Of a stretch of DNA of 11,179 nucleotides, positions 5,967 to 11,179 are shown piece by piece. The notes beneath the pieces were generated by a model, which was not told the origin of the DNA, made no database searches, and worked only from the letters and a program-made list of their open reading frames with translations. Positions within the stretch are counted from its first letter, which is position 1. The number at the start of each line of letters is the position of its first letter. The stretch is from Nitrososphaera sp. (GTDB taxonomy: Archaea; Thermoproteota; Nitrososphaeria; Nitrososphaerales; Nitrososphaeraceae). The stretch lies in NCBI GenBank assembly GCA_025450475.1, contig JANWHJ010000026.1, forward strand, positions 1 through 11,179, read 5' to 3'. The translations under genes and the position numbers were made by a program.

Positions 5967-6214
5967 ATGAAGGATCTGTCGAAAATATTGCCACTGACCC
6001 TTTTAGGCAGCTTCCAAAAGCCTATTAACCTGTCCGGCGGCGACGCAAAACACCGCCTGCTTTTAACACTCCAAGAACCCAGCGTTTTTCACCGCGACTA
6101 GAGAAACTATTTCGCGAAAAGATAGAGCCGGCATTTTCTGCCTTGTTCAGGGGCTCGGATCGTACTGATCGAAAGGTCCAACTCGAAAATGATGAGAAGC
6201 TAAGCTGCATTTAA
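5967..6214 (+). pseudogene. possible frameshifted small gene of unknown function
   Basis: An ATG frame begins MKDLSKILPLTLLGSFQKP at 5967, with a TATA-like TTTAAC (5934-5939) about 30 bases ahead, and runs to TAG at 6099-6101. A second frame, open from 6029 to TAA at 6212-6214, has no ATG or GTG but reads like protein in its second half (RFSPRLEKLFREKIEPAFSA, then a charged end). Joining them by one shift between about 6030 and 6098 would give a protein of about 80 residues. The end of the second frame also overlaps tail-to-tail with the stop of the minus-strand gene at 6211, the same tight convergent arrangement as the kinase and regulator. It could be a decayed gene, a sequencing error or chance. 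Nothing else is seen in the 343-base gap 5868-6210. Confidence 0.3.
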
Positions 6215-6396
6215 TCTTCGTTGTAGTTCAGTTTTTCGTCAATCTTTTTATGCAGCTCCTTGTACGGCTTGTACTTCTTAGTCCATTTTGAAAGCACGAA
6301 CCACTGTATTATGCCAATCCCTATCCACAAGAGGACAGTGAAAACTATAACAGACTGCACGACTGGCAATGCAGGATTGCTGACTGCAACAGGCAT
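6211..6396 (-). CDS. small single-pass membrane protein, unknown function
   Basis: From ATG 6396 the product has 61 residues. A short N-terminal stretch (MPVAVSNPALPVVQ) precedes one hydrophobic segment (SVIVFTVLLWIGIGIIQWFVL), and a strongly charged tail follows (KWTKKYKPYKELHKKIDEKL). The basic residues right after the helix indicate that the C-terminus stays in the cytoplasm. A longer version starting with GTG at 6435 adds 13 residues (MWSQKRSGLGSCL); the AT-rich AAATTTTG (6434-6441, minus strand) would serve as a TATA box only for the shorter one. I do not recognise a family. A different minus-strand frame upstream (to 6520) overlaps its start and could hold a displaced N-terminal part. 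Confidence 0.55.
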   Translation of the reverse strand: MPVAVSNPALPVVQSVIVFTVLLWIGIGIIQWFVLSKWTKKYKPYKELHKKIDEKLNYNED

Positions 6397-6642
6397 CAGA
6401 CATGATCCCAGGCCTGATCGCTTTTGCGACCACAAAATTTGCAGTCATTGTGGTCCCGGGTCCCACCCTGAGAGTCTTATTTGGGCTGAGTATCCTGGGG
6501 CGGGTATTTTCGAAGGACATCAGAACGGCAGGACGGCAAGGCCTGCAACGGCAGTTCGCCCATGATTTATGATCAGGGCCCGACGCGTGGTAGGTTGCGC
6601 ACCATCCGGCATGACAGCCCGGGATTGCGAACTATCAGTAGA

Positions 6643-6652
6643 ATAATATATT
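6643..6652 (+). promoter_or_regulatory. TATA box of ilvC
   Basis: The run ATAATATATT is centred about 27 bases upstream of ATG 6674, so the transcript is probably leaderless. It overlaps the sequence ATATTGCGTGC (6648-6658), which resembles the palindromic element before meaB. The gap 6436-6642 before it is G+C-rich and shows no gene I can support. Confidence 0.65.
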
Positions 6653-6673
6653 GCGTGCCGACGACTGACATCC

Positions 6674-7678
6674 ATGCCCGCCAAGAGATGGCATGACAGC
6701 CAAGTATCACTAGCTCCGGTAAAGGACCAGACGATTGCAGTTATCGGTTACGGCATACAGGGTCGCGCCCAGGCGTCCAACATGAAGGATTCCGGCCTCA
6801 AGGTCATAGTTGGCCTCAGAAAGGGAGGCAAGACTTGGAAGCAGGCCGAGTCAGAGGGTCACAGGGTGATGGAAGTTGCTGAAGCGGCGAAGGCGGCAGA
6901 CATTATCCACGTTTTGATCCCGGACATGGAGCAGGCAGACACGTACAAGACAGAATTAGCAAAGTACAACACTGAAGGTAAAGCACTTTCATTTTCGCAC
7001 GGCGCGGCTGTCCACTGGAAGTGGATTGTGCCGCCTAAGGACGTGGACGTAATCATGGTGGCGCCAAAGGGTCCGGGCCAGCGGGTCCGCGAGCTCTATC
7101 AAGAAGGCTTTGGGACGCCATCTCTTGTTGCCGTTTATCAAGACCACTCAGGTAGGGCGTGGGACCGCGTCCTTGCGATGGCAAAGGGGATCGGCAGCAC
7201 GAGGCCAGGAGTACTGCAGACGACGTTCAAGGAAGAGGTGGAAACCGACTGGTTCGGCGAGCAGGTAGACCTTTGCGGCGGAACCCACGCTATGGTTTTG
7301 AACGCCTTTGAGACATTGGTCGAGGCAGGCTACCAGCCGGAGGTTGCATATTTCGAGTGTCTGCACGAACTGAAACTGATAGTCGACCTGATCCAGAAAT
7401 ACGGCATCACCGGCATGTACAACCGAGTTAGCGAAACTGCAAGGTACGGCGGACTCACCCGCGGGCCGCGCGTGGTTGACAATGAGACCAAGAGAAAGAT
7501 GAAAGAGACGCTCAAGGAGATTCAGTCAGGCGAATTCGCCGAAGAATGGGTTAGCAAGTACACGAAAGAGGGAAAGAACTCATTTGCACGTTACATGAAG
7601 GAGATCGAGAACCACCAAGTGGAAAAGGTGGGGAAGGAGATGCGAAGGATGATGTGGCCTGATGCCTCGGAAGTTTAA
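6674..7678 (+). CDS. ilvC: ketol-acid reductoisomerase
   Basis: The 334-residue protein is a class I (short) ketol-acid reductoisomerase. It converts 2-acetolactate or 2-aceto-2-hydroxybutyrate to the dihydroxy acids of valine, leucine and isoleucine synthesis, using NAD(P)H and Mg. The N-terminal Rossmann domain has GYGIQG (25-30) and the cofactor loop LRKGGKTW (48-55). The active site shows H109 (SHGAAVHW), K132 (PKGPG), the Mg ligands D192 and E196 (ETDWFGEQ) and E228/E232 (FECLHE) of the knotted C-terminal domain. Length matches the family. In the cofactor loop, positions where many NADPH enzymes carry serines hold G51 and T54, so cofactor preference is not certain. It has its own TATA box and probably starts leaderless. 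No other ilv gene lies in the window; the next gene is convergent, 40 bases away. Confidence 0.96.
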   Translation: MPAKRWHDSQVSLAPVKDQTIAVIGYGIQGRAQASNMKDSGLKVIVGLRKGGKTWKQAESEGHRVMEVAEAAKAADIIHVLIPDMEQADTYKTELAKYNTEGKALSFSHGAAVHWKWIVPPKDVDVIMVAPKGPGQRVRELYQEGFGTPSLVAVYQDHSGRAWDRVLAMAKGIGSTRPGVLQTTFKEEVETDWFGEQVDLCGGTHAMVLNAFETLVEAGYQPEVAYFECLHELKLIVDLIQKYGITGMYNRVSETARYGGLTRGPRVVDNETKRKMKETLKEIQSGEFAEEWVSKYTKEGKNSFARYMKEIENHQVEKVGKEMRRMMWPDASEV

Positions 7679-7718
7679 CAGCGTGCACTACTTCCAAGCT
7701 TTTCGCAAGGAGTACTAC

Positions 7719-8141
7719 CTACTTGCGCTTTTGCATGTTCTCAGAGATGTGCTTTATTATCACTGGCAGCGGAGTGCCGGGACCAAAGTTGCCAGTCACG
7801 CCTTGCTTTTCAAGCTCTTTCCTATCGCTTTCCGGGATGATGCCGCCGCCTACGATCAGTATATCGCCGGCCCCCTTTTCCTTAAGCAGACGTGCGACCT
7901 TTGGAAATAATGTGAGGTGAGCGCCGTTAAGTAGGCTCATAGCAACCACGTCGACGTCTTCGTCCACAGCCATGCTCGCGACTCGCTCTGGCGTGCAGAA
8001 TAGCCCGGAATAAATGACCTCCATGCCGGCATCTCGGAACGCCCTACATATCACAAGGGCCCCCCGGTCGTGGCCATCTAGCCCTAGCTTGCTAACGAGA
8101 ACGCGTATTGGCTTTTTCTGCTGCTGTTGCTGCGCCGACAT
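7719..8141 (-). CDS. methylmalonyl-CoA mutase, small B12-binding subunit
   Basis: A stand-alone cobalamin-binding domain of 140 residues, equivalent to the C-terminal domain of fused methylmalonyl-CoA mutases. It has the base-off/His-on signature DGHDRG (22-27, H24 the lower cobalt ligand), the SLLNGAH segment (69-75) that lines the nucleotide tail and the glycine-rich VGGGIIP (97-103). With the large subunit encoded at 9381 it forms the adenosylcobalamin mutase that interconverts (R)-methylmalonyl-CoA and succinyl-CoA, a step of the 3-hydroxypropionate/4-hydroxybutyrate cycle. The N-terminus holds a run of five glutamines. The gene is transcribed away from the large subunit, from an AT-rich promoter near 8167-8178 with ATG about 29 bases downstream, so probably leaderless. 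The symbol varies among databases (mcmA2, mutB), so none is given. Confidence 0.95.
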   Translation of the reverse strand: MSAQQQQQKKPIRVLVSKLGLDGHDRGALVICRAFRDAGMEVIYSGLFCTPERVASMAVDEDVDVVAMSLLNGAHLTLFPKVARLLKEKGAGDILIVGGGIIPESDRKELEKQGVTGNFGPGTPLPVIIKHISENMQKRK

Positions 8142-8166
8142 TATGTTAGAAGTTTGGGCCTTTCCT

Positions 8167-8181
8167 CTTAAAATATTTATT
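8167..8181. promoter_or_regulatory. shared AT-rich promoter between B12 subunit and small ORF
   Basis: The core TTAAAATATTTATT can be read as a TATA box in both directions. On the minus strand it lies about 29 bases from ATG 8141. On the plus strand it would start transcription near 8200, ahead of the small ORF at 8216. Confidence 0.5.
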
Positions 8182-8215
8182 CAATTTGGACGTGAATCGT
8201 AAAGCTCAATTGTAA

Positions 8216-8425
8216 CTGACCAAATACAAGAATCGCCTTACTATTTTCAAGGCCTTGCCCAATGTGGAGGAGCTCAGGGAAAGGACAATTAAGAAGCAGG
8301 TAGATAGTTACCGGCAGCCAAAGGGGCAGCTGAGCCACGACGGTGAGTGGCACCGCTGGGTGGACAAGAGCAGGCTTGCCAACATCATTTCCGAAGTGTT
8401 AAGCGGGCAAACAAGAATTCGTTAA
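8216..8425 (+). CDS. small basic protein with non-standard (CTG) start, unknown function
   Basis: An open frame of 69 codons follows an in-frame TAA (8213-8215) and ends with TAA at 8423-8425. Translated from CTG 8216 it reads (M)TKYKNRLTIFKALPNVEEL, then a basic middle part with SYRQPKGQ, a conserved-looking SHDGEWHRWVDKSR and a helix LANIISEVLSG. The composition and codon choice are those of a real gene, and the first residues look like a natural N-terminus with the initiator changed from ATG to CTG. Other possible starts are TTG 8255 or GTG 8264, which would cut off this N-terminal part. The frame upstream of the TAA also contains GTG 8192. It lies in the mutase locus just ahead of meaB, 20 bases apart. 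I recognise no family and propose no function. Confidence 0.5.
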   Translation: MTKYKNRLTIFKALPNVEELRERTIKKQVDSYRQPKGQLSHDGEWHRWVDKSRLANIISEVLSGQTRIR

Positions 8426-8440
8426 TATTGCACGCAATAT
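8425..8440. promoter_or_regulatory. perfect inverted repeat in the meaB promoter
   Basis: ATATTGC (8425-8431) and GCAATAT (8434-8440) form a seven-base inverted repeat with a two-base spacer, ending five bases before the GTG start of meaB. It overlaps the only TATA-like sequences there, so a protein bound to it would affect transcription. A similar half, ATATTGCGTGC, lies in the ilvC promoter. Confidence 0.4.
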
Positions 8441-8445
8441 AACCC

Positions 8446-9375
8446 GTGAGCGTGCTCCCCATAGTGAAGGGCCTGCTTGCGGGAGAGCGGCGCGCCCTTG
8501 CAAAGGCCATTTCCATTGTTGACAATGACGATCCGGAATCCCGCGAAATAATAAAGCAGATCTTTTCCAAAACTGGCAAGGCAAAGACTGTGGGATTCAC
8601 CGGACCGGGCGGTGCGGGCAAAAGCTCGCTTGTCGGCAAGCTAATACCGGAATGCCAAGCGTTAGGATACAGGGTAGCGGTGCTCGCAGTGGACCCCACG
8701 AGCCCGATAACAGGTGGCGCGATACTGGGCGATAGAGTCAGGATGCAAAACAACCTTGATGACGAAAAGGTGTTCATGAGAAGCATGGCTTCGAGAGGTG
8801 CGGTGGGAGGAGTGTCGAAGTCATTGCGAAACGCGATTAGGATTCTGGACGCGGCGGGCTATGGCCTAATTCTGGTCGAAAGCGTTGGAGCGGGGCAGCT
8901 TGAAGTCGAAATATCAAGGGTAGTCGATCTCACGACGGTCGTATTTACACCGCACACGGGAGACAACGTACAAGCAGTCAAGGCTGGGTTGACGGAAATA
9001 GGTGACATGTATGTTGTCAACAAGTCGGACCTTGAAGGGGCCCCAGCATTATACAACACCATACTCGATCTGATAGGGGACACGGAGCGCAAGCCTGCGG
9101 TCTTCAAGGTATCAGCCAAGACGGGCAAGGGTGTCCGTGAACTAGCCAAGAGTATTGATAGATTACTAAAAGAAAAAAACATTAATTATAAAGAACGCGA
9201 AAGAAATATGCTGGAGAGCGAGTTGAGGGACATGGTTTTAAGTATGGTCGAGAAAAAGGCCTCGTTGATGCTTGCAGACAACGGGAAATATTTGGAATTT
9301 GTTGAAAAGTTGGCGAAGAAAGAGATCGACCCATACGCGGCAGCAGACGAGCTGGCCGCCGGCTTGTTTAGGTGA
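8446..9375 (+). CDS. meaB: MeaB/ArgK-type GTPase, methylmalonyl-CoA mutase chaperone
   Basis: The 309-residue G protein of the MeaB/ArgK (human MMAA) family guards and reloads adenosylcobalamin in methylmalonyl-CoA mutase. It has the P-loop GPGGAGKS (53-60), VDPTSP (82-87), the Mg/switch segments around GDRVRM (95-100), ESVGAGQ (145-151; ETVGVGQ is usual in the family), the guanine-specific NKSD (192-195) and SAKTG near residue 224. A helical C-terminal arm with YAAADEL completes the usual length. The start is GTG 8446, just after an in-frame TAA at 8440. Its stop overlaps the possible GTG start and lies five bases before the ATG of the mutase large subunit, so both are on one message, which fits the partnership. 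The old name ArgK (arginine/ornithine transport kinase) is a misnomer. Confidence 0.96.
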   Translation: MSVLPIVKGLLAGERRALAKAISIVDNDDPESREIIKQIFSKTGKAKTVGFTGPGGAGKSSLVGKLIPECQALGYRVAVLAVDPTSPITGGAILGDRVRMQNNLDDEKVFMRSMASRGAVGGVSKSLRNAIRILDAAGYGLILVESVGAGQLEVEISRVVDLTTVVFTPHTGDNVQAVKAGLTEIGDMYVVNKSDLEGAPALYNTILDLIGDTERKPAVFKVSAKTGKGVRELAKSIDRLLKEKNINYKERERNMLESELRDMVLSMVEKKASLMLADNGKYLEFVEKLAKKEIDPYAAADELAAGLFR

Positions 9376-9377
9376 TC
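9370..9377 (+). promoter_or_regulatory. Shine-Dalgarno site of the mutase large subunit
   Basis: AGGTGATC, a full match to the anti-Shine-Dalgarno end of archaeal 16S rRNA, spans the meaB stop codon and leaves five bases between AGGTGA and ATG 9381. It decides for ATG 9381 over the overlapping GTG at 9372. Confidence 0.65.
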
Positions 9378-9380
9378 ACT

Positions 9381-10973
9381 ATGGCAAGACCGAACGAGAA
9401 TTTCAAGACTGATTCAAACATCCCGGTAAAGCGCGCCTACAAAAGGAAAGACCTAGCAAAATACGATATTCGGCACGACGAAGAGCCCGGCAAATATCCA
9501 TTTACGCGGGGATTGTATCCCAACATGTACCGAGAGCGCGTGTGGACGATGCGCCAGTACAGCGGCTTTGGCAGCGCAGAGGAGACCAACAAGCGCTTCA
9601 AGTTCCTCCTCGACCACGGCCAGACAGGGCTGTCATTGGCGTTTGACCTGCCGACTCAGACTGGCAGGGACTCGGATGACCCGCAGTCCGATGGCGAGGT
9701 AGGTAGGACTGGGGTCGCCATTAGCTCGATAAGGGACATGATGGCATGCTTCGACGGCATCCCGCTTGACAAGGTCAGCACGTCGATGACTATTAATTCC
9801 ACTGCTTCAACTTTGCTGTCGCTTTACATTACCGTAGCAGAGTCGCAGGGAGTGTTGCCAGGCCAGCTACGTGGAACTACGCAGAACGACATATTGAAGG
9901 AATACATCGCTCGTAACACTTACATCTACCCTCCCAAGCCATCGATGCGACTTATCGGCGATATGATCGAATACTGCTCGAAAAAAGTCCCACAGTGGTA
10001 TCCGATCAGTATCTCCGGCTACCACATGAGAGAGGCAGGGTGCAATGCCATTCAAGAGTTGGCGTTCACGTTTGCTAACGCGATCGAATATGTAGAGACC
10101 TGCACTGCAAGGGGGATGAAGGTGGACGACTTTGCGCCAAGACTTTCGTTCTTTTTTTGTTGTACGATGGAGTTCTTTGAGGAAATTGCCAAGTTCAGAG
10201 CCGCCCGGCGCATCTATGCAAAGATAATGAAAGAGCGATTCCATGCAAAAGATGCAAAGTCAATGCACCTGCGTTTCCACGTCCAGACTTCCGGGGAGTC
10301 GCTGACTGCTCAGCAGGTCGATAACAACATCGTCAGAGTCGCGACTGAGGCGCTGGCAGCGGCGCTCGGTGGCTGCCAATCTCTGCACACGAATTCCAGA
10401 GACGAAGCGCTCGCCCTCCCGACTGAAGAGTCAGTCAAGGTGGCGCTTCGCACCCAGCAAATAATATCAAGCGAAACCGGCGTAGCAAAGACTGTTGACC
10501 CCATGGCCGGCTCGCATTATGTCGAATACCTAACCAGTAGGATAGAAGATGAGGTTAACAAGTACCTCAAGAAGATAAACAGAATGGGTGGTGCTCTGGT
10601 CGCCGTGGAAAAAGGATTCTTTCAGGAAGAGATCAGGAACAACGCGTATCAGCTAAAGAAAGAGATCGACGAAAACAAGCGCGTCATAGTCGGCGTAAAC
10701 AAATACCAGGACGCGCACGATATCGAGCCGAAGCTCAATAGAATAGATCAAGAAATAGAGAACAGGCAGGTCACAAGGCTAAGGGAATTGAAGAGCACCC
10801 GCGACAAGTCAAAAGTCGATCATGCGTTGTCGCAGCTGCAAAAGGCCGCGGAAAAGGAGGAGAATCTGATGCCAAACATCATTAGCGCGATAAAGAGCTA
10901 TGGCACACTTGGCGAAATAAGCGGCTCGCTCCGCACAGTCTTTGGTAAGTACGAACCTAGGATATCGTTCTAA
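9381..10973 (+). CDS. methylmalonyl-CoA mutase, large (catalytic) subunit
   Basis: The 530-residue protein is the substrate-binding TIM-barrel subunit of adenosylcobalamin-dependent methylmalonyl-CoA mutase. It lacks the B12 domain, which is encoded separately at 7719-8141. Key residues are visible: Y60 in TMRQYSGFG and R178 in YIARNTY, which correspond to Y89 and R207 of the Propionibacterium enzyme and mark methylmalonyl-CoA rather than isobutyryl-CoA mutase; H215 in SISGYHMREAG; and the barrel signatures GTTQNDILKEY (165-175), DDFAPRLSFFF (249-259), HVQTSGESLTAQQ (300-312) and VDPMAGSHYVE (372-382). It makes succinyl-CoA from (R)-methylmalonyl-CoA. The start is ATG 9381, chosen for the strong ribosome binding site; GTG 9372 would add three residues and overlap meaB by four bases. 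It is co-transcribed with meaB. Confidence 0.97.
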   Translation: MARPNENFKTDSNIPVKRAYKRKDLAKYDIRHDEEPGKYPFTRGLYPNMYRERVWTMRQYSGFGSAEETNKRFKFLLDHGQTGLSLAFDLPTQTGRDSDDPQSDGEVGRTGVAISSIRDMMACFDGIPLDKVSTSMTINSTASTLLSLYITVAESQGVLPGQLRGTTQNDILKEYIARNTYIYPPKPSMRLIGDMIEYCSKKVPQWYPISISGYHMREAGCNAIQELAFTFANAIEYVETCTARGMKVDDFAPRLSFFFCCTMEFFEEIAKFRAARRIYAKIMKERFHAKDAKSMHLRFHVQTSGESLTAQQVDNNIVRVATEALAAALGGCQSLHTNSRDEALALPTEESVKVALRTQQIISSETGVAKTVDPMAGSHYVEYLTSRIEDEVNKYLKKINRMGGALVAVEKGFFQEEIRNNAYQLKKEIDENKRVIVGVNKYQDAHDIEPKLNRIDQEIENRQVTRLRELKSTRDKSKVDHALSQLQKAAEKEENLMPNIISAIKSYGTLGEISGSLRTVFGKYEPRISF

Positions 10974-10982
10974 GATATCTTA
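10971..10982. promoter_or_regulatory. 12-base perfect palindrome at the mutase stop and epimerase promoter
   Basis: TAAGATATCTTA begins with the mutase stop codon and runs into CTTAAATAAACC (10979-10990), the probable TATA box about 29 bases before the epimerase ATG. It may be an operator for the epimerase gene or a chance palindrome in AT-rich sequence. Confidence 0.35.
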
Positions 10983-11013
10983 AATAAACCAAAACGAGCA
11001 AAATATGATGTAA

Positions 11014-11179
11014 ATGCGGGTTGACCATATCGCCGTAGCCGTGAAAAACGTCGAAGAGGCGCTAAAGAACTACCAAAAGATACTGAATGTTGACAAGCTG
11101 GATATAGAGGAAGTGCCAACCGAAAAGGTCAAGGTCGCTATGCTTATGCTCGAAGACACTAGAATCGAGCTCATGGAGC
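11014..11179 (+). CDS. mce: methylmalonyl-CoA epimerase, 5' part
   Basis: The window ends inside this gene, showing 55 codons. The product starts MRVDHIAVAVKNVEEALKNY and continues to LEDTRIELME, the first half of a vicinal-oxygen-chelate (glyoxalase-fold) module. H5 in VDHIAVAV is the expected first metal ligand, and the IELME strand closes the first repeat. This fits methylmalonyl-CoA epimerase, which turns the (S)-methylmalonyl-CoA made by acyl-CoA carboxylase into the (R)-isomer used by the mutase encoded just upstream, 40 bases away. Other glyoxalase-fold enzymes look similar at this length, but the neighbours decide. A TATA box near 10980-10990 suggests its own, nearly leaderless promoter. 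Confidence 0.9.
   Translation, partial: MRVDHIAVAVKNVEEALKNYQKILNVDKLDIEEVPTEKVKVAMLMLEDTRIELME

Noticed and set aside
6025..6210. 61-residue minus-strand frame rich in serine and arginine
   Set aside because: It is the exact antisense of the better-looking plus-strand frame 6029-6214 and has a low-complexity product.
6278..6520. 80-residue minus-strand frame starting MSFENTRPRILSPNK
   Set aside because: Its first 40 codons look somewhat protein-like, but the second half is in the wrong frame for the membrane helix of the overlapping small protein, and no TATA box lies ahead. A frameshifted N-terminal extension is possible but not supported enough to call.
6565..6640. structured RNA or second tRNA in the G+C-rich gap before ilvC
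   Set aside because: Several GGGCCC/CCCGGG blocks occur, but no T-arm (GGTTCRAATCC), no cloverleaf and no riboswitch core could be recognised.
7662..7910. 82-residue plus-strand frame overlapping the end of ilvC
   Set aside because: It is antisense to the B12-binding subunit, whose motifs (DGHDRG, VGGG) prove the minus strand is coding.
8385..8786. 133-residue minus-strand frame
   Set aside because: It is antisense to the MeaB P-loop region and has a serine/proline-rich shadow composition.
9867..10244. 125-residue minus-strand frame inside the mutase gene
   Set aside because: It is fully antisense to conserved mutase signatures, with no promoter or ribosome binding site.

Overview
The window looks like chromosomal DNA of an ammonia-oxidising archaeon of the Nitrososphaera type (Nitrososphaeria/Thaumarchaeota). 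The reasons are a tRNA-Lys with a bulge-helix-bulge intron, archaeal TATA boxes about 26-30 bases upstream of start codons (leaderless genes), a few strong GGTGAT-type ribosome binding sites inside operons, and a stand-alone-subunit methylmalonyl-CoA mutase with MeaB and epimerase, as used by the 3-hydroxypropionate/4-hydroxybutyrate carbon fixation cycle. The assignment is an inference from gene content, not from a marker gene.

Layout. 1-330: intron-containing tRNA-Lys(UUU), its T-rich terminator, and a possible C/D box sRNA. 328-744 (-): a small FMN-binding split-barrel (PPOX-like) protein with a TTG start. 1005-4072 (-): five genes on one strand: a four-helix membrane protein, a helical protein with an aspartate-rich motif like class I isoprenoid synthases, a ribbon-helix-helix regulator, an eight-helix membrane sensor domain without output domain, and a small helical protein. 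4171-5349 (+): a soluble PAS histidine kinase. 5346-5867 (-): a receiver-only response regulator whose stop codon overlaps that of the kinase. 5868-6673: a poorly coding stretch with what looks like a frameshifted small gene and a small single-helix membrane protein on the opposite strand.

6674-11179 is a metabolic block with visibly more G+C: ketol-acid reductoisomerase (ilvC, branched-chain amino acid synthesis), the divergent B12-binding small subunit of methylmalonyl-CoA mutase, a previously uncalled small basic ORF that lacks an ATG/GTG/TTG at its natural N terminus, MeaB GTPase, the mutase large subunit, and the start of methylmalonyl-CoA epimerase. Mutase subunits, MeaB chaperone and epimerase together form the (S)- to (R)-methylmalonyl-CoA to succinyl-CoA module.

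The most interesting parts are the signalling cluster at 2.6-5.9 kb (membrane sensor and kinase apparently on separate polypeptides), the isoprenoid-synthase-like/membrane protein pair at 1.0-2.5 kb, and the hidden small gene in the mutase locus. No CRISPR array, insertion sequence, rRNA or replication origin was seen.
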